Positions 38,601 to 50,600 of a DNA stretch of 64,000 nucleotides are shown one piece after another. The stretch's first letter is position 1; each line of letters starts with the position of its first letter. Under the pieces are notes generated by a model. That model did not search any database, was not told the DNA's origin, and saw nothing but the letters and a program-made list of their open reading frames with translations. This DNA comes from Notospermus geniculatus (lineage: Eukaryota; Nemertea; Pilidiophora; Heteronemertea; Lineidae). The stretch spans positions 72,442 to 136,441 of the forward strand of contig NMRB01000259.1 in the NCBI GenBank assembly GCA_002633025.1, given 5' to 3'. Both the position numbers and the translations under genes were made by a program.

Positions 38601-41600
38601 ATGTTGCTGTTGTTGACATTGTTTGGTTTTGTGGCTTTGAGAGGTATTTTTTATAACCATGTAGTTAGAGAAAGTCAGAAGTTAACACAAGGGCTATTGT
38701 AATTGCAACTACTGGTACTCAAGGAGAACGCTGAGCACCTAGAAAAACTGGAAACAATACGAACAACATAAAATACCGAACTAATGTAATCAATTAGCTA
38801 GTAAACGTAGTTGAATATTCTTGAATATTTCTGACTCTCGAGCAATATCGTCAATTTCAAACGCCACCAGTATTGTTTTAAAAGGCGCCAGTCTACTGAA
38901 GTACGAAACAACCATTCTACGAGGCTTTTTAGCAGGCGCCAGAGAACAAAATGCTACAATTATTGGAAATGGGAAATTTCCTCCTGTCTGTCAAATAAGT
39001 TGTTAGTTGTTTATGGATGTTTGAAAGCTTGTTTTCGTGTGTTGCTTGCGGTGATTTGACCAACTTGAAGGTACATGGACATTATATCTTATTCTGTTTT
39101 TTACTGACGTTTATGGACACTTACCACTTCAAAATGTCATGATAATGTGTTTCTTTATATATTGTATGCAGTATCGTTATCATTAATATCGACACCATAA
39201 TTCTACCGACAAAGGTTGGAGAAACCATTCCTTTCGACCATTTTCGAGACTTAAAGGGAGACTCCACTCATTGTGTAAAATTTTGAATTTATGAAATATC
39301 GTTAATACATTCAAATGCATTGATATCTGCAACATGTCATATTTTTTAAAAATCAGCAAACTCATCATTTTAAGTATTTTAATTGGATCCCAAGGGGACC
39401 ATTGCACAGCACACATGATGTCATATGTGCTCATTGCATATTTATGAAGGTACAACCAATAGGCCTAGGCAGTCACAGAATTAGCTCATTCACTACAAAG
39501 GTCGTCAGCCTATTGACACTAGTGACATCACAACTCGCAATAGTCTACATGGATTGATAAAAATTCAAAAGTTTTCGATGAGTAGAGTCTCCCTTTAACG
39601 ACAAAAAGCAAATGCATACCGAAAACGTTCACGTCCCAGAAACTTCCGTGAATCTCTACCCATACTACTGGAGCAATCGATTTTACCATTTACCATCAAT
39701 TTCTAATAGCCTTCCACTTGATTCGTATTACAAGGGCGATGAGACATTGATTCTACTTGGAAAACCATCTGTGACCAGTCAAAATGACACCCGAGAGATG
39801 ATGCTAAACTATCATCAGCTCATTGTTCCAGCTGATTGAAAATGCTGTAACGAGAGATATGGTAGCTGACAATACGACCGGCAGAAGGAACAATATTGTC
39901 AAGAATAATAAATTAGGAAGATGACCCATCTTCATTGTTTGTCAATAAAGACACTGGCAATGGTTGCTTTTGGCTGTATCTTGTTGATTCCTATGCCCTT
40001 TTCTCTCTGTCTTGAGGATCGGTCTTCATCCAACTGCCAGGGCGATTTCAGCATTACAGTTAATCTCATTTCGATCGCACTGCCTTTTATCTGATCAATT
40101 AATCACTGTGCAACAAACGGATGAAAATCGTTTGGCACGAAATTTCATTTCCTCGAGTTTATCGATACCTAACTAATTAAATGTAATGTACGATTTGCAG
40201 ACGATTCATACCGTGTAATACATGTAGCAAAAACAGACATCTATTTTTGGTAATAGCACGCATGTACCGTCCTATTCCTTCTAAGAGGTCTCAGGCCCAG
40301 TGTATACTGATCCTGATGACCGATGTATTATTTGCTGATGGCCGGTATATTATCTGCTGTCAGATGCATCTGTCCAAAGACTATCCCGTGGAAGTTGTTC
40401 AGCTAGAGACTGTATGACAGCAATGATTGCTGAGAGCAATAATTGACTATACTGACGGCAAACTTTCGATAGAAAACTGTCACGTGGAGCAGCGCCTGAA
40501 GGGGGCCTTGGTTCCTTTTTCAGGCATTCGTGCGGTCACCGCAGATGTGCTCACGGTAGTCTTTTATACAAACATCGAGGGCGACATGATTCTTGACATC
40601 CCAATTGACAGACAGCCACAGCAACAAACTGTCTTTATTTCAGGTTTTCACTCCTTCAAAAGGCCAGAACCGGGGCACAATATGACGCCAGTTAGCCAAT
40701 AAAAACCTCCGGCAATCTTGATTCAGCAGGAGGGGCACAATTAAATTTGCCCGTCAATAAGGGTATAACAATGGTTTAGTAAACAGCAAACCACTGTCCA
40801 ATATTGAAATTTGCTTTTAATTGTATCTTTCAGGTGAATTGAATGGTCATAATATCCTCATTTTCAACCTCAGCTCGGTTATGTCTTCGGAGAAAGTCTT
40901 CAGTGCTGAGATTCACTTGTACAAGAAGAAAATGAAGACACGACGAAACGACACAAAAATTGAATTAGTCATGTACCAGTTGGCACCACTCTACGTATCG
41001 AAGATCGGAAAAGCCGACGTACGTTCGGACATTTTCGGTTGGCAGGTGTTGGATGTCACAGAATCGATGCAAAGGAGCGTCGGAAAACTTCGGCGAAAGT
41101 CGCATTTACTCGGAATTACGTTCAAAACAGACGAAAACGTTGACATACCATTGAAAAAGTTCAGTAAGCAACATTCATTGCCGTACTTGGTAATATTTTC
41201 AAACGATACACAAAATATAACTTTAGATCACATCCAGCCGCGATTCACACCGCGAGACTGGAAAAATCTTGATGAACATCTCCAACGGACTGGCCAGCAG
41301 GCTGACGAAATCCAAACGGAACCAAAACCGACCGCGTCAAAGGAGGTGGATCTCGAAGAGGCGTTCAAAACGTTTGGTAAAAACGCCAAAAAAGCACGAA
41401 AGTCAGAATCGATGGAAGACAGGTTCGAGGAGGACCGGAAGTCTGCCCTGGAAGGACACGAGCTACGAGAGAGGCGATCGATTGACGACAATGAGATTCC
41501 AGAAGGGCCTGGCCCGAAGAGACCACGGGGAACAGTGAAATTAATCGTTGACTTAAAACCACCAGTAAAGGGCCAGTCTACATACTATATCCCCAAAACA

Positions 41601-44600
41601 AACCCAGGCATTTTACAAGGTAGAGACAAAGTGAAACAGAGGCTTGAGAAGTTCGACAGGTATTCGAAAAATAAAGACTCAAAGTACATACCTTATCCTA
41701 AAAAATACCGGAGGCGGAAAAATCGCCGACGGAACCGGAACCGACATCGAAATCGAGGCCGAGGTGGTCGACACCTGCCCTTTCCTGATGAATGGGACGA
41801 GCGGAGGGTGAATGAGGCGACAGGGAGAAACCAACACGAACTGTGTCGGAAACGCAAACTTGTGGTAGATTTCGCCGATATCGGGTGGGGCGAGTGGATT
41901 ATATCACCCAAGTCATTCGAGGCACAGTACTGTGCGGGCAAATGCCCGTTTCCTTTGACAAGGGTAAGTAACTATGGCTCTCAGCAGTATGAAGCAACCA
42001 ACAGACCCAGAGAGGGACGTCGGTCCTGCAGATTTCATTTTCTGTACCAATCTATACGATTTCATTTTCTGAACCAATCTATACAACTGTTCAACGGTTT
42101 CGATGTCTGACGAACCCGCTGTATTTTCCAACAAGACGAACTATAAGTTACCCATCCCACGAATTCATTTTGGTATTAGAGATATATTGTCAAGATGTTG
42201 GGTTTCATTTTCAAGCTATTACTTTAGGATTTTGGTTCACATAACCTGCTGTCGATTTAAGAACCGCTTCGTTGATCATGAATGCCGAATGAGGAAGGCA
42301 ATGAAGAACCAAGCGTTAAATCAATATTTGAACGACACGGGGAATCAGAAATAGGCACCAGAACAAATTAATGGGGCGGAGAAAAATCATAATTCAATAC
42401 TATGCACAGTCTGGGGCATTATCAGAATTGCCTACAACCTGTCGTGTTGACATCACGATGATGGTCGATTTGCTAACGGGTCAAACGAATAAAAGGATGG
42501 TAAAATGGAGTTAGAGGGAGCAGATTAATTGAAGACGCTCTAGGTGTGTGAGTTGGTGCATTTTCTCAGACAATGATGAAGGTAGAAATCTGTCCATCAG
42601 GTATTTCCTTCAGTGGCAGTCTCACTTTCAGTGTGGGATTCAGTAATATATCAGTTTGTTTGGTGTCTATACATATTGTATGTGAGAACTTAAAGTTTTT
42701 CTGGTGTCGCGGAACAGCGAAACATATCGCAGATCCTTAGAAAAATACTACACTTCCCCAGGATCACAAAGCCAAGTCATCCAATCTCAAGGATTTTGTA
42801 TTCCTGAATGATGATCACAACCTTTCCGAGTTTTTTTTTCAAAAATTAATAGTCTGCCCTTTAAGCTTCAAAGATCTCACTTCGTTAAGTGTCCTATCCT
42901 TCTCGACTTTCTAGCTGGCCATTTTCGTTGAGGTGCAGTCAGCCGCGCGTATTGCCAAAAGATGGTAGCAAAGTTCTAGCGGACCAATACACAGGAAAAT
43001 CCACGTGATTAGTGCTCGATCAACAATGAATGGGTCCGCTATATGCATTGAATTGGGCCGTAGTGACACCTATTGTTCAACTCACTGACAGCTCGTATTG
43101 CCCCAACCATTTCATTTCCATGAATTAATCTCGCTCACGTTGACTTCTCCCTGTTGTCACATCTAAATATTGAATTTCACTCTTACAGAGTATGCGGCCG
43201 TCGAACCACGCCACGATCCAAAGCATCGTCCATGCGATCGGGATGAATTCAGAAGTGCCAGCCCCGTGCTAAAATAAGCTTGTTCGTTTTCTAGTATACG
43301 CGTGCATTACGAAACGTGCACCAAATACCGAATACCGTATACTTCTATGTACAGGAAGCCTTACGGTTGCTTCACAATCCTTGATCCGTACAATCACCCG
43401 AATACGTTACAGCCCCTTTACACAAAATAGGTCAAAATACATTAAAACGCCATTTCCAATTACGTAACTAGTCAAAAACTACAAAAACATGCTTATTCGG
43501 TTAAGAGATACCATGTTTCTATCTGTTGGTATAGTACATTTATGGGGTGTAAATCAAACAGTTCAAAAGATAGCTGTACATCGGGTCCTATTATGATGTA
43601 CAAAGCTCAGTTCTTCGATACAATGATAAAGTGAGTTCCAAAATTTCAATGATAATGACCTTTAGCCGGCAAATCCAGGGTGGCATCCACCCTTAGATTT
43701 CACACCATCCTATAAGGGTATGATCTAGCATAGACGCCAGCCATTAACACACGATGAAGAAAAAGTTTAAAACTTCATGTTGGCCGGCCAACGGGTAGCA
43801 ATCGTAGATGGGCCAAAGTGACCTATGAAACTGATCATCATGGGTTTCAGCAACCTAAGGACCTATTCATTTCATACTCGAAGAACAAATATTCTGGGTA
43901 CCATGAACCCATTCTCTTGTACCCATTTAAAGAAACCCAAGGCAAACAGGTCCAGTCAGGGGACAAGGAATGAACCCATTCTTATGGGTTTCTCCAGCTA
44001 ATTCTCGTAGTTTTCACTTTTTACAGTGGCAAATAGGGGACAATAGACGTCGTAGTCTTTCGATATGGTACCAACGATACACTTTTTGGGTATGAAGAAA
44101 AGGCTGCATGTGCTGCAGGCTTCAAACATTCATTTCAAGCGATGTCGCCTCCAGTCATTCAAAGGGCTGGTTCTAAATTACTATCGATTACGGAATAGAT
44201 CGAAACATAATCTCTATGGAGTCCAAAAAAGAAACATTTGAAACTACGAGAGTGGGGTAATACTAGATTTATCGAATGACATGAATGCCGATGGCATTCA
44301 ATATTTTTGACTTTAGTATATTTGTTACCGTTGGACACATAAGTCGTTTGGTCAAAGCACGTCGACGGTGGAACTTGCCACGTCGATTTACCATCAGTAG
44401 AACGAAGTAATCAAACATGCGGAGCCATCGAAATACACGCAGAGCACACTACAGTCAGCGAACACGATTCAACTGCACAAAACTCTGGGTTATTTTTTGG
44501 TCAAAAACCAATATTTCTACATTGTAAGTCTGTCACCGCAAGCAATACAAACTTTGGGGTAGAAGAGTGGCTCTAGTTTCTCGGCCCCATTTCCAGATGA

Positions 44601-47600
44601 CGTTCAGTGGATCACCTTTCTGGAGACTGAGAATTGGTAAATCACATATTCAACGGACGTACGTACATGTACATGTAAATGTCGGCCCATAGAAATGGAG
44701 TCAACTATAGCGACACTTCGAAATCAAGCATTGCCTTGTGTGTACCCCACCCGCTCGTTCCACAACTTGTTGGACGTAATCCAATTTGTTCTTCATGTGC
44801 CACTGATGCTTTTCATCGGACCTTTCGGAGTAGCAGCTAACATGTTGTCTTTTATTGTCATCGGCATTGAGAAGCCCTTCACTTCGACCGCCATAATTCT
44901 CCGTGCTTTAGCCGTTGCAGACAGCCTAGTATTAGCTGTTCAATTTTTTTCTCGAACTCCTGGGAAGTTATATGACTACACAGGCGCGGTGATGCTTTTA
45001 AGGGAATTTAACGAGCTGGCTGAACCTTACTTTCGGCCAGTGGTATTGTTCTCGAGGACTGCTTCAATCTGGCTCACCGTACTGGTCTGTGTTGAACGAT
45101 ACATTGCTGTTTGTAAACCTTTAAGGGCGGTTTCTATCTGCACCAAAAGCAACGCGTACATAGTTTCTGTAATAACCATTGTCATTTCTTTCCTTTACCG
45201 CATTCCACTCTTTTTTACTGTTACTGTTGTTTATGTGTTCGACCATTGCTCTGATGGCTTTCGCCCGTGGTGGATAGACACGTCACTAGGTCTTAATCAT
45301 CACTTTTACGTGATATACCTCACCTGTCTTTACATGGTCCTCAATTCGTTTCTACCGATCTTTTTTCTGTTATTCCTGTCTTCATCGATGATTAGTGCAC
45401 TTCGGCAGAGGAGGAAAATCAGGCTACCGAAGGGTCTCACTAATCAAGGCCATGACGACACGATGGCAGTGACACAAAGGGTTCTAAGTGTTGTGTGTGT
45501 TTTCATTGTTCTAGAGATGCCCGGCTCTCTCAACCAGATTCCACTTGCTCTCGCCCGATTTTCATCTTTAACCATTTACCCTAATTATCTGGTAGGGAAC
45601 TTTGTGGTGGAAACAACTTACTTTTTTGGCTCCATAAATAGTTTTGTAAATTTTTTTGTCTACTGCGCAACTGGTAGGCGATTTCGGCGGACATTGCGAA
45701 GTGTTTTCTCAAGACGATGCCTTACAGTACGACCACGTTCCGTTTGATCGGCGTGTGTGACCCGTTAAAATGCACTTTGCCGTTCATTTGATCTGAAGTT
45801 GTCAGCTTTAGTTTGGTTTGAACCCACCTTTTACGTGGGTCAATTGACGGTTAAGATGCTATTGACGGTCTACACCTCACCCAGAAACCTTGAAGACAAA
45901 ATTACGAGGAAACTTACGTGTGTTAGAACCGACTCTGAACGCTTATATATATGGCTTCTGTAATTACCATTGTCATCTCTTTCATTTGCACATGCTTTAC
46001 TGGGGATTCGTCCAGAGTTTGTGCTGATTCTCTTTGTTGGACTCGTATCCTTTTCTGACTCTACATTTAGGTTTCAGCTCAGTCTGTTCTAGAGTTTCGG
46101 TTTGTAAAGTTCCAGCCTGAAGAAGACCCCGGTTGGGGTCGAACATTCGCAAACATTCTGGAAATTGTCTTTTTATTTATCATATATATTGTGTGTCAAT
46201 TTTTATGCTTGCCTTCTCTTTGGATCTACCTGTGCACATGCTTTACTGGGGATTCGTCTAGAGTTTGTGCTGATTCTCTTTGTTGGACTCGTATCCTTTT
46301 CTGACTCTACATTTGGGTTTCAGCTCAGTCTGTTCTAGAGTTTCAGATTGTAAAGTTCCAGCCGGAAGAAGACCCCGGTTGGGGTCGAAAATTCGCAAAC
46401 ATTCTGGAAATTGCCTTCTTATTCATCATCTTTCATTTACCGTATTCCAATCTTTTTGGATCTGACTGTTGTCAGTGTGTTTGATCATTGTTCTGAAAGT
46501 TTTCGCCCGTGGTGGAATCCCACGTCATATTATACTAATTATTAGTTCTATCAAATAATATATAAAGAAGTCAACTTCCAGAAACTTGCGAATTTTCGAC
46601 CCCAACCGGGGTATAAACAGCCTCGTTTATACCTCGACAGGTCTCTCACTCTCACGTGAGGGCAAATTTGAGAAACGATTCAGTACACGATATGGCTTAA
46701 ATATGGCACGACCTTAAAAAAACACTTAAACACTGATTGAACACTTAGGGCCGTATGCACCAAGCGAAGATTATCTTGAACTCAGCAGGTTGAGCGACAA
46801 CTTTTCCATTGTCACATCGTGCTCTGGCAAACCTGAACAATAGTAAAGTTGCGGCTCAACCTGAGTTCAAGATAATCTTTGTTTGCTGCCCAAACATTTT
46901 AACTAAACTGGACATTGCCACCAACACAGCAAAAATGAGTATGGCGTCAGGATAAGGTGAATAGATAGAAAGAAAGGCTAGATGGAACGGCAAATGAGGA
47001 GAGAGGAGGAAATGGCAGAGGAGGAAAATCAGGCTACCGAAGGGTCTCGCCAATCAAGGCCATGACGACATGATGGCAGTGACACAAAAGGGTTCTCAGT
47101 ATTGTGTGTGTTTTCATTAGAGAGGTTCGGCTATCCCGGTTCCGAGATCGCGATCGGGATAGAGTAGCGTGGCGTCATCAAAATATGACGTGACGTCATC
47201 GTTGTTTGCGTGAACGTTCTCGATCCCGTTGTCGGGTTCCGAGATAAATCGGCTGTATCTCGTAAGTGTCAAACCACATAAGGTTTACTTCAATTTCACT
47301 TCCGTAACCTCTTCAGACTTGAGAATCGGTCTGCCAGACATTGGATTCAGTATATGTAGATTCTGTACAAACCATAAACAGTAAATAGTCCATGGCAATC
47401 TGCCTGTATTTTGATGAGAATTTTCGGGTGTGAGTTTCGCTGTTCGAATGAGCGGGGCAACGACGTCATGACGTAGAGGTTCGGGATAGCCGAATCTAAA
47501 ACGCATGGGTCACGTCGTCGGGATCGAGAACGGGCAACGACGTCAGCGCTATCCCGATCTCGATCTCGGAACCGGGATAGCCGAACCTCTCTATTGTTCT

Positions 47601-50600
47601 AGAGATGCCCGGCTCTCTCAATCAAATTCCAAGTGCTCTCAACCAATATTCATCGTTAACCCCTTACCCTAATGATCTGGTAGAGAACTTAATGTTGGAA
47701 ACAGCTTAATGTTTTGGCAATTGTTGTTGTGAATTTTTGGCAACGTAAATTGTTTTTGTGATTTTTTTATCTACTGCGCAACTGGTAGGCGATTTCGTGG
47801 AATATTGCGAAGTGTTTTTTAAAGACGATTCATTACAGTACGACCACGTTCCGTTTGATCGGCGTGTGTGACCCGTTAAGTGCATTTTGCCGTTGATTTG
47901 ATCTGATGTTGTCGGCTTTAGTTTAGTCTGAACCCACGTACATGTAGTACAACGCCTAGGTCAAATGACTGCTAAGATGCTGCTGACGGTCCACAACCTC
48001 ACCCACCTTGAAGACAAAATTACGATGAAACGTGTGTTTTTGAGAAGCACGTCGTGACACTCTGGTTTCAGTCTCTCCTACATTGTACCCTCGCTCATTA
48101 GTTGAAGGGCGGAGTGACCATACATTAGTAAGCCTTGAATATTTCAAGGTGTATAGGGCCAAGTTGGACATTTCTGGATTAAGACGTCAAAGTAACCGAA
48201 AAAAATCGCCTACTGCACTGTAAATCCAGGTGACGCGTTACGAGTATAGTATAGTGTTTACATGTTTAGCAACAAAACACAACCTAACACATTACGTAAA
48301 TATAACTGAACACATCATCAGGACATGCATTCTATCCGCCTAGAAACATTACGTCTAGGTTACTTCACCGAACACCCATCTGACCGCCTACCCTATTGAA
48401 TATGCATGGCAAAATAAAGAGCTGTTCAATGTGACTGACAGGCGAGGAGGGAAAGGGCTATTGAAGGCTGATTTATCCGACCACATATTATTGACATGGT
48501 TATCTTCATAAGGGAATAGTGATTGTAACAGACATTCTTTTAGGCCGGGTTTATTTGGCAAGCATGCTTGCCAAGCAGTTCCCTTTTTCGTCCTTATTTA
48601 GCAAGCATGCTTGCCATCTAATGCTAAAAATGCCCCTATTTGGCAAGCATGTCACGCCCCCTAATGAATATTTAATCAGGATATGTGCTTGCCATATTAG
48701 GCCTATTCAGCACGTTTGGCTATTGGGCAAGCAAACATGCCAATTCTTTGTTATAACCTTGGAGGAAGTTTTAACCTATGCAGGTGGTAAGCAAGGGCCA
48801 AGGGAGATTGGGGGGAGGGGGGCAGAGTTACACAGAGTGAAAAACCTCATGTCCATGTTGTACTTTTGGGACGGAAAATTTGAGAGGCACGGCGCTGATT
48901 TTAGGCACGGGCGGGAGCGATAGTATTTTTTTATCTTGAACTTACTTAACGGAACCCAAACAACAATATTTATGTCAATGGCACCCTCACATACGACGTA
49001 GTTACGTAGCATTGACTACTGTGGCCAATGAGGCCACCATCCGGCAGTCGTTTTTTGGCACCTTCCACTATTCGGATCTATTAACACAAAATGTTTCTTC
49101 TTGATATGCCTACTTTTCTGAGAAAAGGACAAAACAAGAAAAAAGAAAAAAATGAAAAAAATCACGAGTGTGATCACGCAAGTTTCGAACCCGCCACATT
49201 CGAATTGCTGGCCCATCACTCTGTGCACAGCGCTAGTCAACTGGTTGCAGGTATGCGGTGGGAATTTATTACCTGGTTCAGGACAATGCGGGTAACTCGT
49301 CGTTTTGCCAAACTTGGCGTACTGTTTGGCAAACCAGGGTCGATAAATAACCACTTTCATCTGAAAATCGCTTGTAGGTGGCTCCTTTCGCAAGGCCCCC
49401 TCCACTAAACGATATTTTCTGCCCTGCCAGCTGCTCTGCAGGANNNNNNNNNNNNNNNNNNNNNNNNNNNNNNNNNNNNNNNNNNNNNNNNNNNNNNNNN
49501 NNNNNNNNNNNNNNNNNNNNNNNNNNNNNNNNNNNNNNNNNNNNNNNNNNNNNNNNNNNNNNNNNNNNNNNNNNNNNNNNNNNNNNNNNNNNNNNNNNNN
49601 NNNNNNNNNNNNNNNNNNNNNNNNNNNNNNNNNNNNNNNNNNNNNNNNNNNNNNNNNNNNGTAATACATTTATAGGGTCTAAACCCAACCATTCAGAAGA
49701 TAGCTGTACATTGGTTCCTCTGCCCCTGTACAAAATCGAGTCCACCAGCCCAATGATAAAGTCAGTAGCAAACTATAAAAGGGTCCATAACAGGAGTTCG
49801 CAAGAGAGATGACCGAGCAGTCCTCCCAATTCTTATGTAGAACAGATATACCTACCAAAAAATGTTAGCAGCAATTGTATATCTTTTTGTGCAACCTTAT
49901 TCACTATTTTTCGTGCTATTTTTCGTACTATTAACGACAGAAAGCAAATGCATACCGAAAACGTTCAAGTCCCAGAAACTTCCGCGAATCCCCTACCCAT
50001 ACTACCAATGGAGCAATCGATTTTACCATTTACCATCAATTTCTAATAGCCTTCCACTTGATTCGTATTACAAGGGCGATGAGACATTGATTCTACTTGG
50101 AAAACCATCTGTGACCAGTCAAAATGACACCCGAGAGATGATGCTAAACTATCATCAGCTCATTGTTCCGGCTGATTGAAAATGCTGTAACGAGAGATAT
50201 GGTAGCTGACAATACGACCGGCAGAAGGTAACAATATTGTCAAGAATATTAGGAAGATGACCCATCTTCATTGTCTGTCAATAAAGACACTGGCAATGTT
50301 GCTTTTAGGCTGTATCTTGTTGATTCCTATACCCTTTTCTCTCTGTCTTGAGGATCGGTCTTCAAACCAACTGCCAGGGCGATTTCAGCACTACAGTTAA
50401 TCTCATTTAGATCGCACTGCCTTTTATCTAATCAATTAATCACTGTGCTACAAACGGATGAAAATCGTTTGGCACGAAATTTCATTTCCTCGAGTTTATC
50501 GATACCTAACTATTAATTAAATGTAATGTACGATTTGCAGACGATTCATACCGTGTAATACATGTAGCAGAAACAGATATCTATTTTTGGTAATAGGCAT

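Larger units (their letters stand above)
23937..39250 (+). other. BMP3 intron 1, 5' part (about 15 kb)
   Basis: No exon that I can support. It holds the MITEs, foldbacks and hairpins listed separately, a C16 run next to unknown bases (32,660-32,678), and one unknown base at 34,193. Long stretches (27,000-31,470; 35,620-37,020; 37,300-39,250) show nothing recognisable. Confidence 0.6.
39595..43270 (+). repeat. BMP3 partial duplication, copy A
   Basis: Contains the end of intron 1, exon 2A (40,834-41,963), intron 2 and the first 82 bases of exon 3. It matches 49,931-53,613 with scattered substitutions and small indels in introns; the exon 2 products differ at only five residues (for example D/N in RRNDTK, H/Q in NQHELC). 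The match stops abruptly at 43,270. Confidence 0.85.
45945..48045 (+). pseudogene. Degraded second copy of the GPCR, broken by insertions
   Basis: Blocks matching the intact GPCR and its 3' flank appear in order: about 45,945-45,987 (helix 4), 46,426-46,530 (helices 4-5 region, FDHCSES-like), 47,020-47,118 (start of helix 6, AVTQ region) and 47,593-48,045 (helix 6 to the 3' flank). They are separated by a duplicated repeat, a mixed block with a hairpin MITE, and a long-TIR MITE. Frameshifts and deletions are also present (for example an extra A in the AVTQRV codons), so it is not functional. It follows the intact gene directly, as expected of a tandem duplicate. Confidence 0.8.

Noticed and set aside
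41228-41941. Antisense open frames opposite BMP3 exon 2
   Set aside because: Caused by biased codon use of the true exon; they are present in both copies only because the exon is.
49141-49255. Possible functional tRNA gene
   Set aside because: A- and B-box-like motifs are present, but no acceptor stem or plausible anticodon arm could be formed; treated as SINE-like.
49862-50179. 105-codon frame beginning with a signal-peptide-like stretch just upstream in BMP3 copy B
   Set aside because: The matching part of copy A has an indel and a different frame, and the segment lies in the BMP3 intron before exon 2. It is probably chance.
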